NCBI RefSeq assembly: GCF_001428605.1
Contig: NZ_LMID01000012.1
Location: forward strand, 248,001 to 312,000
From: Sphingomonas sp. Root720
GTDB taxonomy: Bacteria; Pseudomonadota; Alphaproteobacteria; Sphingomonadales; Sphingomonadaceae
DNA: 64,000 nt
Reading direction: 5' to 3'
The notes beneath the pieces were generated by a model. The model did no database searches. It worked only from the letters and a program-made list of their open reading frames with translations, and was not told where the DNA came from. Below are positions 1 to 8,159 of this stretch, piece after piece (positions within the stretch are counted from its first letter, which is position 1; each line of letters opens with the position of its first letter). Position numbers and translations under genes: made by a program.

Positions 1-88
1 CGGCGGTGCCGCGATTTTTCGCTTGCGTTTTCACGTTCGCACCTGCACAAAGATCGGGCCTTTCAGGCATCCTCTCCTAAAACTTTCA

Positions 89-120
89 AGGCCGGTCCTT
101 CGGGATCGGCCTCTTTTTTT
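89..120 (+). terminator. Rho-independent terminator of a gene left of the window
   Basis: The GC-rich stem GCCGGTCC / GGATCGGC with a TTCG loop (91-110) is followed by CTC and seven T residues. It is oriented to stop rightward transcription entering from before base 1. No coding sequence or RNA gene could be recognised in bases 1-88. Confidence 0.8.
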
Positions 121-213
121 GTGCTCGTGGCGGGGTAGCTTTCCGTCCCGCCAGCGGAGACTGGCATCCATGTCCGTTTTCACCCGCGTGATCATCAGGG
201 AGACGAGAGACGT

Positions 214-238
214 GGACCCCAGCCTTCGCTGGGGTGAC
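214..238. repeat. Solitary REP-like palindrome
   Basis: This imperfect palindrome of the ACCCCAGCCTTCGCTGGGGT type belongs to the family found in pairs elsewhere in the window. It lies downstream of the leftward phaZ gene. Bases 121-288 hold nothing else except a CCCTCCC/GGGAGGG inverted repeat near 253-280. Confidence 0.75.
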
Positions 239-288
239 GTGGTGACGTACGCCCCCTCCCATCGCCAGGGTGGGGAGGGACAGCCGCC

Positions 289-1506
289 TCAGCAGGCCCC
301 GAGGATGAAGCTGCGCACCTGCGGGTAGATCTGGTTTTCCCATTTCCGGCCGCTGAACACGCCATAATGGCCGACCCCGGCCTGGAGATAATGGCGCTTC
401 ATATGCGGGCGCAGGCCCGTGCACAGCTCATGCGCCGCCGCGGTCTGGCCGACCGCGCAGATATCGTCGCGCTCGCCCTCGACGGTCAGCAGCGCGGTGC
501 GCCGGATCAGGCCGCAGTCGATCCGCTGGCCGCGATAGTCGAGCTCGCCCCTGGCGAGCAGCGCGCGCTGGAACACGCGGTCGATCGTCTCGAGGTAGAA
601 TTCGGCGGTCAGGTCGAGCACCGCGAAATATTCGTCGTAGAAGTCGCGGATCGGCCGGGCCTCCTCGACCTCGCCGTCGGCGAGGTGCTGGTAGAGCGCG
701 CGGTGCTGGTCGAAATGGCGGCCGGCGTTCATCGCCATGAAGGCGGTGAGCTGGAGAAAGCCGGGATAGACCTTGCGACCGCCCCCGGCATAGCGCCCCG
801 GCACGGTGTGGATCAGATTGTCGGCGAACCACTGATAGTCGTGCTGGTTGGCGAGGTCGTTGACCGTGGTCGGATTGGCCCGCACGTCGACCGGCCCGCC
901 CATCAGGGTGAGGCTGAGCGGCGTCGCGGGATGGCCGTCCTTCGACATCAGCGCCACCGCCGCCAGCGCGGGCACGCAGGGCTGGCACACCGCGACCATA
1001 TGGGCTGCCGGCCCGATCTCCGCCATGAAATGGACGAGGTGATCGACATAGTCGTCGAAGCCGAACGCCCCCGCCGACGGAGGCACGTCGCGGGCGTTCT
1101 TCCAGTCGGTGATGTAGACGTCGTGATCGCGCAGCAGCACCTGCACCGTATTGCGGAGCAGCGTGGCGAAATGGCCCGAGATCGGCGCCACGAGCAGCAG
1201 CTTGGGCTGGGGAAGGCCGCCCTCCTCCTTGGCGAAGTGGAGCAGGTCGCCGAACGGCGTCGCGGCCACCACCTCCTCGCGGACCGCCACCTCCATATTG
1301 CCGGAGATGACGCTGTCGATCGCATAATCGGGGCGTTCGGCGCCGAGCCGGGTATGCACCGCCATGTCGAGCGCGGCGAACAGGCTGCTGGCGATGGGCT
1401 GCTGCCCGAAGGCGCCGAGGAAAGGCCGGGCCCGCAGCCCCGCGGCCGCGAATTGCCGGCCGGGTTCGGCCAGGTCGGTCATCGTCTGGAAAAGCTGATA
1501 CAGCAT
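289..1506 (-). CDS. phaZ: Intracellular polyhydroxyalkanoate (PHB) depolymerase
   Basis: A 405-residue alpha/beta-hydrolase protein of the native-PHB depolymerase family (PhaZ of Cupriavidus necator), which mobilises stored polyhydroxybutyrate granules in the cytoplasm. The N-terminal MLYQLFQTM..L.EPGR block is typical. The nucleophile position is VAVCQPCVPAL (Cys174), so this is the cysteine-nucleophile intracellular type and not a Ser lipase-box secreted enzyme. The C-terminal VGHYGVFSG carries the likely catalytic His. There is no signal peptide. The length fits the family. It is divergent from the GST gene; the phaC synthase is not in the window. Confidence 0.93.
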   Translation of the reverse strand: MLYQLFQTMTDLAEPGRQFAAAGLRARPFLGAFGQQPIASSLFAALDMAVHTRLGAERPDYAIDSVISGNMEVAVREEVVAATPFGDLLHFAKEEGGLPQPKLLLVAPISGHFATLLRNTVQVLLRDHDVYITDWKNARDVPPSAGAFGFDDYVDHLVHFMAEIGPAAHMVAVCQPCVPALAAVALMSKDGHPATPLSLTLMGGPVDVRANPTTVNDLANQHDYQWFADNLIHTVPGRYAGGGRKVYPGFLQLTAFMAMNAGRHFDQHRALYQHLADGEVEEARPIRDFYDEYFAVLDLTAEFYLETIDRVFQRALLARGELDYRGQRIDCGLIRRTALLTVEGERDDICAVGQTAAAHELCTGLRPHMKRHYLQAGVGHYGVFSGRKWENQIYPQVRSFILGAC

Positions 1507-1637
1507 CGCGACCTATACCCCCGGCGGGAGGCTAGACCGCCCATGCGATCGCATCCAGCCTTTTATGCTGCACCGCGCCATAAAATTTTGACGCCCCCGC
1601 ACATTCGATGCATGTTCCCTGGACAAGGGGGATGCAG

Positions 1638-2294
1638 ATGCCGCGAGCCGTCCTGACCATTTCGAGCCGCAACTATTCGTCCTGGTCGCTGCGCGGATGG
1701 CTTCTTTGCAAGCTGGCCGGCCTCGACGTCGGCGAGGAGATGGTGTCGATCGACTCGCCCGGGCAGCGCGCCGAGCTGCTGCTGCTGTCGCCGTCGGTGC
1801 TGGTCCCCCGGCTGACCCATGAGGGCGCGAGCGTGTGGGACACGCTGGCGATCGCCGAATATCTCGCCGAGACCTTTCCCGAAGCCGGCCTCTATCCCGC
1901 CGACAAGCTCGCCCGCGCGCATTGCCGGTCGGTGTCGGGGGAGATTCATTCGGGCTTCTACAACCTGCGCTCGGCGCTGCCGATGAACCTCAAGGCGCGG
2001 CACGACAGCTTCCGCCTGTTCACGGGCGCCAAGTCCGACATCGAACGGGTCCAGGCGATCTGGCGCGATTGCCTCGAGCGCTATGGCGGCCCCTGGCTGT
2101 TCGGCGCGAAGCCGGGCGTCGCCGACGCGATGTTCGCCCCGGTCGCGACCCGCTTCGTCACCTACGCCATCCCGCTCGACCCGGTCTGCGGCGCCTATGT
2201 GAAGACGATCACCGACTGGCCGCTGATGCGGGAATGGACCAGGGCGGCGCTGGCGGAGCCCGAAGAGGTCGAGGAACTCGACGCGGAATTCTAG
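1638..2294 (+). CDS. Glutathione S-transferase family protein
   Basis: A 218-residue cytosolic GST. The N-terminal thioredoxin-like half begins LTISSRNYSSWSLRGWLL, where the SSWSLR segment is the expected site of the glutathione-activating residue. The mid-protein motif DTLAIAEYLAETFP is the usual GST loop and helix. An all-alpha C-terminal domain follows. The start at 1638 was chosen because AAGGGGG lies just upstream (1625-1631); an in-frame ATG at 1632 is also possible. The substrate cannot be read from sequence. The gene ends 7 bases before the convergent galE gene. Confidence 0.88.
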   Translation: MPRAVLTISSRNYSSWSLRGWLLCKLAGLDVGEEMVSIDSPGQRAELLLLSPSVLVPRLTHEGASVWDTLAIAEYLAETFPEAGLYPADKLARAHCRSVSGEIHSGFYNLRSALPMNLKARHDSFRLFTGAKSDIERVQAIWRDCLERYGGPWLFGAKPGVADAMFAPVATRFVTYAIPLDPVCGAYVKTITDWPLMREWTRAALAEPEEVEELDAEF

Positions 2295-2301
2295 AAGGGG
2301 T

Positions 2302-3342
2302 TTAGCCCCGCTCCGCCAGTCCCCGTTCCCACCCCAGCGCGTGCGCCACGATCGTGTCGAGGTCCGCCAGCCTCGGCCGCCACGGCGTGGTCGCCAGGAT
2401 GCGGGCATTGTCGGCGATCAGCGCGTCGGGATCGCCGGCGCGGCGCGGTTCCATCCGGCGGGGGACGGTGGTGCCGGCGATGCGGTCGACCGAGTCGAGC
2501 ACCTCGAGCACCGAGAAGCCGCGACCATAGCCGCAGTTCATCACATGGCTGTCGCCGGGCCGGGCGACCAGCGTGTCGAGCGCGTGGAGATGCGCGTCGG
2601 CGAGATCGCTGACATGGATATAGTCGCGCACCCCGGTGCCGTCGGGGGTCGCATAGTCGGTGCCGAACACCGCCACTTCGGTCCGCTTGCCGAGCGCGGC
2701 CTCGACCGCGACCTTGATCAGGTGGGTGGCCCCCGCGGTCGACTGGCCGGTGCGCCCTTCGGGGTCGGCGCCGGCGACGTTGAAGTAGCGCAGCGCGCAA
2801 TAGTTCATCGGATGCGCGGCGGCGACGTCCCCCAGCATCGCCTCGGTCATCAGCTTCGACATGCCATAGGGGTTGATCGGCACGGTCGGCATGTCCTCGC
2901 GCACCGGGATCGCGTCGGGGATGCCGTAGGTCGCCGCGGTCGAGGAGAAGATGAAGTGGCGCACCCCGCCCTTCACCGCGCTTTCGATCAGCGAGCGGCT
3001 GTTGGCGGTGTTGTTGCGATAATATTTGAGCGGGTTCTCGACCGATTCGGGGACGACCACCGATCCCGCGAAATGCAGGATCGCACCGATCCCGTCCTCC
3101 GCCAGGATGCGCGCGACCAGCGCCTCGTCGGCGATGTCCCCCTCGTGGAAGCGCGCGCGCGGATCGACCGCCCAGCGGAAGCCGGTGACGAGATTGTCGA
3201 TCACCGAGACCCGCCAGCCGGCATCGAGCAGCGCGAGGACGGCGTGGCTGCCGATATAGCCGGCGCCCCCGGTGACGAGGACGGCGAAGGGCTTGGGGCC
3301 GGGATCGGAATGGGGCTCGGACCGGGTCGTGCTGCTGCTCAT
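2302..3342 (-). CDS. galE: UDP-glucose 4-epimerase
   Basis: A 346-residue extended SDR enzyme interconverting UDP-glucose and UDP-galactose (possibly the N-acetyl forms) for envelope glycan precursors. The NAD-binding motif GGAGYIG is at residues 25-31, the catalytic Tyr-Lys in YGMSK at 159-163, with SST near 134. The family block LRYFNVAGADPEGRTGQ follows. The first 17 residues are a polar extension before the Rossmann fold. The gene stands alone, with a REP pair upstream and convergent with the GST gene. Confidence 0.92.
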   Translation of the reverse strand: MSSSTTRSEPHSDPGPKPFAVLVTGGAGYIGSHAVLALLDAGWRVSVIDNLVTGFRWAVDPRARFHEGDIADEALVARILAEDGIGAILHFAGSVVVPESVENPLKYYRNNTANSRSLIESAVKGGVRHFIFSSTAATYGIPDAIPVREDMPTVPINPYGMSKLMTEAMLGDVAAAHPMNYCALRYFNVAGADPEGRTGQSTAGATHLIKVAVEAALGKRTEVAVFGTDYATPDGTGVRDYIHVSDLADAHLHALDTLVARPGDSHVMNCGYGRGFSVLEVLDSVDRIAGTTVPRRMEPRRAGDPDALIADNARILATTPWRPRLADLDTIVAHALGWERGLAERG

Positions 3343-3418
3343 GTCCCTGAATATCCCCGGCGCGCGTTACGGGTCAAACCGTGCCGCGCCGCACCCGTTC
3401 CGACCGCCCCTCTAATCC

Positions 3419-3507
3419 GTCACCCCGGCGCAGGCTGGGGTCTCGTGAGGCCCTTGCCGCATGCCCTTCCCCTCCCCTCCGGAGACCCCAGCCTGCGCCG
3501 GGGTGAC
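3419..3507. repeat. Pair of inverted REP-like palindromes
   Basis: Two 26-base elements (3419-3444 and 3482-3507) in head-to-head orientation are exact reverse complements of each other, each itself near-palindromic (ACCCCGGCGCAGGCTGGGGT core). They lie between galE and the fixJ-like gene and could form one large hairpin. Confidence 0.85.
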
Positions 3508-3523
3508 GAATGAGCGGCGCGCC

Positions 3524-4150
3524 TCAGCGCGGGAAGACCGGCACCAGCCCTGCCGCGAAGGCGATGCGAACCGCCTCGGCAACGCTGCGCACGCGCAGCT
3601 TGTCCATCAGGTTGGCGCGATAGATCTCGACGGTGCGCGGGCTGATGTCGAGCTCATAGGCGATGATCTTGTTGGCCTTGCCGTCGATCAGGCCGAGCAG
3701 CACGTCGCGTTCGCGCGGCGTCAGCCGGTCGATGCCGTCGCGCGCCGACTGGATCGCGCTCGCTTCCTTCTCGCGGTCCTCGATACGGTCGAAGCCGTTG
3801 TCGAGCGCGTTGAGCAGCATGCGGTTGTCATAGGGCTTCTCGATGAAGTCGATCGCCCCCGACTTCATCGCCTCGACCGCGACGCCGATATCGCCCTGCC
3901 CCGTCAGCAGGATCGTCTCGAAGCGGTTGTCGAGCTTGCGCAGCCGATGGAGCACCTCGAGCCCGTTGAGGCCCGGCATGTTGAGATCGAGCAGCACGCA
4001 GCCCGCCTCCATCGACGGGACCTCGTCGAGAAAGGACTCGCCCGACGCGAAGGCGCGGGTGACGAAGCCCCCCGCGACGTCGAGCAGCACCTCGACCGAC
4101 TGGCGGAGCGCGTCGTCGTCGTCGACGATGTAGATATGCCTCGGGTTCAT
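3524..4150 (-). CDS. FixJ-family two-component response regulator
   Basis: A 208-residue response regulator. The receiver domain (about 1-120) has the acidic pocket DDDD at 10-13, phospho-acceptor Asp55 in LLDLNMPG, and the Lys of FIEKPYD. The C-terminal LuxR/GerE HTH (about 140-200) contains LTPRERDVLLGLIDG and SPRTVEIYRANLM. This is the FixJ/TodT/NarL-like arrangement that activates transcription after phosphorylation. The start codon overlaps the kinase stop by 4 bases (ATGA), so the pair is translationally coupled. No fixK or cytochrome cbb3 genes are nearby, so target genes are unknown. Confidence 0.92.
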   Translation of the reverse strand: MNPRHIYIVDDDDALRQSVEVLLDVAGGFVTRAFASGESFLDEVPSMEAGCVLLDLNMPGLNGLEVLHRLRKLDNRFETILLTGQGDIGVAVEAMKSGAIDFIEKPYDNRMLLNALDNGFDRIEDREKEASAIQSARDGIDRLTPRERDVLLGLIDGKANKIIAYELDISPRTVEIYRANLMDKLRVRSVAEAVRIAFAAGLVPVFPR

Positions 4151-6222
4151 CGCGCCGCCTCCTCTTCCATCACCGGCAGGGTGAAGCGGAAAATCGCACC
4201 GCCGTCCTGCGCCGAGGCGGCCGACAGCTGGCCGCCATGCGCCTCGATGATCCGCCGCGAGATCGCCAGGCCGAAACCGAGCCCCTCGCGCTTGGTGGTG
4301 GCAAAGGGGCTGAACAGCCGCTCGAGAATCTCCGGCGCTATCCCCGGCCCCGAATCCTTCACCATGAGCTCGATCAAATTATCTCTCGCCATCTTCGTTG
4401 AAATCAGCAGCTCGCGCCGCCCGTTGCCCTGCGTGGTCATCGCGTCGGCGGCGTTGCGGATGAGGTTGACCAGCACTTGCTGGATCTGGATCCGGTCGCC
4501 CAGCACGATCCTGCCCTCATTCTCGAAATCGTAGAAGAGGCGGATGCCGAAGCTGCTGCTGTTGAACAGCGCCAGCGCCGCCGCCTCGCGCACCAGGCTG
4601 GTCAACGGCTCGGCGCGCATGTCGGCTTCGCCGCGCAGGATGAAGGCGCGCAGCCGGCGGATGATCTCGCCCGCGCGCGACGCCTGTTCGCTGGCCCGCT
4701 GCAGCGCCTGGCGCAGGCGGGCGACATCGGTGCCGTCGCCGCTGTCGAGCATCAGGTCGACCGCGCCCAGGAAGTTGACGATCGCCGACAGCGGCTGGCT
4801 CAGCTCATGCGCGAGCGCGCCCGCCATCTCGCCCATCATGCCGAGGCGGGAAACCTGGGCCAGATCGTTGTTGAGGCGGTGGAAGCGCTCCTCGGTCGCG
4901 ATCGTCGGGCGCATGTCGCGGCCGAACACGACATACATGCGCGTGCCCTCGACGAAGGCGTCGCCCAGCACGAAGGAGATCGGCACATGTTCGCCGTCGG
5001 CGCGCCGCACGTTGACCGGCACCGGCCACTGCCCGCCAGGGCCCAGCTTGCGCGCCCGGGCGAGATCGCGGCGCATCGCCGCGGGGCCGCGCCGGTTTTC
5101 GACCAGATCGCTGAGCGCGACGCCGATCAGCTCGCCCTCGCTATAGCCGAGCAGCTGGCAGGCGGTGGCGCTGCAGGCGCGGACATGGCCGCGCGCGTCG
5201 CAGACGAACATCGCGTCGGGAACGGTCGCCAGGATCGCCTGCCGCTCGGCCTCGCCCGCGCGCAGCTCCTGCTCGCGCTCGCGCCGCTCGGTGACGTCGA
5301 GATGGGTGCCCAACAGGCGGACCGGCCGGCCGTCGCGGCTGCGAATGATGCGCGCCCAGCCCTCGGCGCGACGCGCGGCGCCGTCGGGGTGGCGGAAGTC
5401 GAAATCGAAATGGGCGCGGTCCTGGCCGTTCGCCACCGCCGCCTCGACGACCTCGCGGACCTGGCTGTCGAGCGCCTCGCTCCAGTAGCGCGGGCCGGTC
5501 CCGGCCTCGTTGCCGCCGAGGCCGAAGAAGATGTCGCCGCTGGTCGTCCAGATCGGCTGGCCGGCGACCAGGTCATATTCGTAGATGAAGATGCCCTGCA
5601 CCGCGACCGAGGTGGCGAGCCGCGCCTCGCTCAGCCGCAGCGCCTCCTCCGCCCGGCGCCACTCGGTGACGTCGGTGACGGCGACCACCGCCGAATGGCG
5701 GCGGGTGCCGTTCTGGACCAGCTTGGCATGGTCGTGGACGATCAGCTCGTGGCCGTCGCGATGCCGCTCGACCAGTTCGACGCTCAGCCGCCCGGCCGCC
5801 CGGAGCTGTCGCCACAGCTCCTCCATCGACACCGGCATCTGGGTGCCGAGCAGGTCGATGCGCTTGCGGCCGACCGCCGCCGCGGCGGGCCAGCCGTAAA
5901 GCTCCTCGCAGCCGCGCGACCAGTGACGGATCGTTCCCTCCTCGTCGACCACCATCACCGCGGCGAGGTCGACCGCGTCGACCAGGTCGCGCCGTTCGAT
6001 CAGGCCCTGTTCGGCGACATGTGCGCGCCACGACCACATCATGGCGCCGGCCGAGGCGACGCCCGCGACGATCAACAGGGCGATCTGGATCGTGTCGGCC
6101 CGGCCGAACGGCGGGTGCAGATAGGCGGCCTTGACGATCGCCACGACGATGATGGCCGCGAACAGCGCCATGAAACCCAGGGTCCGGCGATCCGCAGCCA
6201 TGCGCGGCCAGCCGCGCGGCAT
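4147..6222 (-). CDS. Membrane PAS-domain sensor histidine kinase, FixL/TodS-like
   Basis: About 691 residues. Two N-terminal membrane helices (LGFMALFAAIIVVAIVKAAYL and a second about 20 residues on) are followed by three PAS/PAC-like segments, then HisKA with the H-box LAHELSQPLSAIVNF. The HATPase has NLIRNAADAM, DSGPGIAP and GLGFGLAISRRIIEAHGG. The block linking the last PAS to the H-box is typical of FixL. Whether any PAS binds heme cannot be judged here. Start choice is uncertain: ATGs at 6303, 6222 and 6201 are in frame and none has a clear ribosome binding site; 6222 keeps both helices complete. It acts with the overlapping FixJ-like gene. Confidence 0.87.
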   Translation of the reverse strand: MPRGWPRMAADRRTLGFMALFAAIIVVAIVKAAYLHPPFGRADTIQIALLIVAGVASAGAMMWSWRAHVAEQGLIERRDLVDAVDLAAVMVVDEEGTIRHWSRGCEELYGWPAAAAVGRKRIDLLGTQMPVSMEELWRQLRAAGRLSVELVERHRDGHELIVHDHAKLVQNGTRRHSAVVAVTDVTEWRRAEEALRLSEARLATSVAVQGIFIYEYDLVAGQPIWTTSGDIFFGLGGNEAGTGPRYWSEALDSQVREVVEAAVANGQDRAHFDFDFRHPDGAARRAEGWARIIRSRDGRPVRLLGTHLDVTERREREQELRAGEAERQAILATVPDAMFVCDARGHVRACSATACQLLGYSEGELIGVALSDLVENRRGPAAMRRDLARARKLGPGGQWPVPVNVRRADGEHVPISFVLGDAFVEGTRMYVVFGRDMRPTIATEERFHRLNNDLAQVSRLGMMGEMAGALAHELSQPLSAIVNFLGAVDLMLDSGDGTDVARLRQALQRASEQASRAGEIIRRLRAFILRGEADMRAEPLTSLVREAAALALFNSSSFGIRLFYDFENEGRIVLGDRIQIQQVLVNLIRNAADAMTTQGNGRRELLISTKMARDNLIELMVKDSGPGIAPEILERLFSPFATTKREGLGFGLAISRRIIEAHGGQLSAASAQDGGAIFRFTLPVMEEEAAR

Positions 6223-6355
6223 CAGGTCTTGGGCGCGCGTCTGCGTAGTCCCCTCTTGTTCTTTCAGGTGCGAGCCTTGTCGGGAACAGTCTATCATCGG
6301 CATAAAACAGCGAAAAGGCGAACATTTACGAGCTTTACGCCAGCCCGCGCGCCGC

Positions 6356-7219
6356 TTAGCTTGGGCGATCGTCCGCCATCGCCAGGATTGCCCTCGCCTG
6401 ATCGAGGTGCAGCCGTTCGACCATCTCGCCGCCGACGCTGATCGCCCCCTTGCCGGCATTTTCGGGCGCGGCGAAGCCCTCGACCGCGGCACGCGCCCAG
6501 GCGATCTCCGCGGCATCGGGGCCGAAGGCGCGATTGGCCGGCTCGATCTGGCGCGGGTGAATCAGCGTCTTGCCGTCGAAGCCGTAGCCCCGCGCCTCGG
6601 AACATTGCCGCACCAGCCCCGCTTCGTCGTCGAAGGCGTTGTAGACCCCGTCGAGGATGGCAAGGCCATGGCCCTTCGCCGCCGCGACCGCCATCGCCAT
6701 CATGCCGAGGAAGGGGGTCCGCTCGACCGTGAGCCGCGCGCCCATCTCCTTGGCGAGGTCGTTGGTGCCGAGCACGAACGCCCCCCCGGCCGGCCGGGCC
6801 GCCATCGCCTCGGCGATCGCCTCGAGCCGGAAGATCGCGCGGGTCGTCTCGACCATCGCCCAGAAACCGGTCGTGGCCGGCGCCGCCGCGATCGCCCGGT
6901 GGTAGCGCAGGACCGTCTCGGCATCGCCGACCTTGGGGGCGAGGATCGCGTCGGCGCCCGACGTGGCGGCCGCGGCCAGATCATCCTCGGCCCAGGGCGT
7001 GCCGAAGGCGTTGACCCGGATCACCAGCTCGCGGTCGCCGAAGCCGCCCGCGCGCACCGCCGCCACCGCATTGGCGCGCGCCTCGGCCTTCGCCTCGGGC
7101 GCCACCGCATCCTCGAGATCGAAGACGACGACGTCGCATGGCAGCGAGCGCGCCTTCTCGATCGCACGGACGTTCGATGCGGGCATGTAGAGCGCGCTGC
7201 GGCGCGGACGGATGGTCAT
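6356..7219 (-). CDS. HpcH/HpaI aldolase / citrate lyase beta-like (CitE-like) protein
   Basis: A 287-residue TIM-barrel lyase of the CitE family, which cleaves acyl-CoA thioesters such as citramalyl-, malyl- or methylmalyl-CoA. Family marks: MTIRPRRSALYMPASN at the N-terminus, FDLEDAVAPEAK with the acidic metal-binding segment, MVETTRAI, and GFDGKTLIHPRQIE. The start at 7219 is fixed by GAGGGGAAG directly upstream; longer in-frame extensions run into a repeat and are rejected. The citC, citD and citF subunit genes are absent, so a stand-alone lyase is more likely than citrate lyase. The exact substrate is unknown. Confidence 0.85.
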   Translation of the reverse strand: MTIRPRRSALYMPASNVRAIEKARSLPCDVVVFDLEDAVAPEAKAEARANAVAAVRAGGFGDRELVIRVNAFGTPWAEDDLAAAATSGADAILAPKVGDAETVLRYHRAIAAAPATTGFWAMVETTRAIFRLEAIAEAMAARPAGGAFVLGTNDLAKEMGARLTVERTPFLGMMAMAVAAAKGHGLAILDGVYNAFDDEAGLVRQCSEARGYGFDGKTLIHPRQIEPANRAFGPDAAEIAWARAAVEGFAAPENAGKGAISVGGEMVERLHLDQARAILAMADDRPS

Positions 7220-7233
7220 GGCTTCCCCTCTCA

Positions 7234-7357
7234 TTCCTCCCCGATATGGGGAGGGGGACCGCGCAGCGGCGGAGCGGCGGCGCGAAGCGCCGTGTGCGGC
7301 GTCGCCCCCTCCACCACCTCGGGCGGTCCCCCTCCCCTGCATCGCAGGGGAGGAATT
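7234..7357. repeat. Intergenic repeat with two terminal hairpins
   Basis: A CCTCCCC-GATAT-GGGGAGG hairpin at 7235-7253 and a CCTCCCCTG-CATCG-CAGGGGAGG hairpin at 7331-7353 bracket a GC-rich core. This layout differs from the REP pairs elsewhere in the window and looks like a second small repeat family. It lies between the CitE-like gene and the LytTR regulator gene. Confidence 0.6.
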
Positions 7358-7358
7358 A

Positions 7359-8159
7359 TCAATGAACGAAGCGGGCGACGACCTCGCGATAGGAGCGGCT
7401 GACCTTCACCTGCGCGCCCGAGTCGAGCACGAGGAAGCATTCGCCGTTGGTGTGCGGCTTGACCTGGCGGACGAGGTCGAGGTTGACGATCGTCGAGCGG
7501 TGGACGCGCTGGAAGCGGCGCGGATCGAGGCGCTTCTCGAGGTCCTTCATCGTCTCGCGCAGGATCAGCGTGTTGTCGCCGGTGTAGATGCACATATAGT
7601 CGCCGGCGGCGTCGATCCGCTCGATCGTGTCGACGTCGACGCGGAAGATCTGGCCGCGATCCTTGATGTTGATCATCTTCTCGAAGCGATTCGACGCGGG
7701 CGCGTCGTCGCCCTCGACATAGTTGTCGGCGGCGTCGGGCGCGACCTCGGCCAGCACCTCCTTGAGCCGGCCGACCTCCTCGACCCCTTTCTTCTCGGCG
7801 AGGCGCTGGCGCACCCGGTCGAGCGTGTCGGCCAGCCGCTGCTCGTCGACCGGCTTGAGCAGATAGTCGAGCGCCTGCGCCTGGAATGCCCGGATCGCAT
7901 GGTCCTCATAAGCGGTCACGAAGACGAACAGCGGCGGCTCGACCTCCATCAGCCCCTGGATCACCGAGAAGCCGTCGAAACCCGGCATCTGGATATCGAG
8001 GAAGACGAGGTCGGGCTTGTGGGTCTTGATCGCCCGGATCGCCTCGCGGCCGTTCAGGCAGGTCTCGATGATTTCGACATCCTCGTGCGGCGCCAGCCTC
8101 AGCCTCAGGCCCTGAATGGCGAGCGGCTCGTCATCGACGAGAATGGTTCGGATCGTCAT
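7359..8159 (-). CDS. LytTR-family response regulator
   Basis: A 266-residue LytR/AlgR-type regulator. The receiver has the DDE pocket at 9-11, phospho-acceptor Asp55 in FLDIQMPG, and Lys in LLKPVDEQR. The C-terminal LytTR DNA-binding domain (about 165-266) has FRVDVDTIERIDAAGDYMCIYT and FQRVHRSTIVNLDLV. A charged linker separates them. It overlaps the upstream kinase gene by 4 bases, so the two form a coupled two-component operon. Targets are unknown. Confidence 0.93.
   Translation of the reverse strand: MTIRTILVDDEPLAIQGLRLRLAPHEDVEIIETCLNGREAIRAIKTHKPDLVFLDIQMPGFDGFSVIQGLMEVEPPLFVFVTAYEDHAIRAFQAQALDYLLKPVDEQRLADTLDRVRQRLAEKKGVEEVGRLKEVLAEVAPDAADNYVEGDDAPASNRFEKMINIKDRGQIFRVDVDTIERIDAAGDYMCIYTGDNTLILRETMKDLEKRLDPRRFQRVHRSTIVNLDLVRQVKPHTNGECFLVLDSGAQVKVSRSYREVVARFVH

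Noticed and set aside
1-88. Possible tRNA or small RNA end before the terminator at 89-120
   Set aside because: No TpsiC-arm or acceptor pairing could be found, and the start of the feature lies outside the window, so it is not reported as a gene.
4477-6441. A 654-residue frame on the plus strand
   Set aside because: Antisense shadow of the PAS-domain histidine kinase gene, whose domains are clear.
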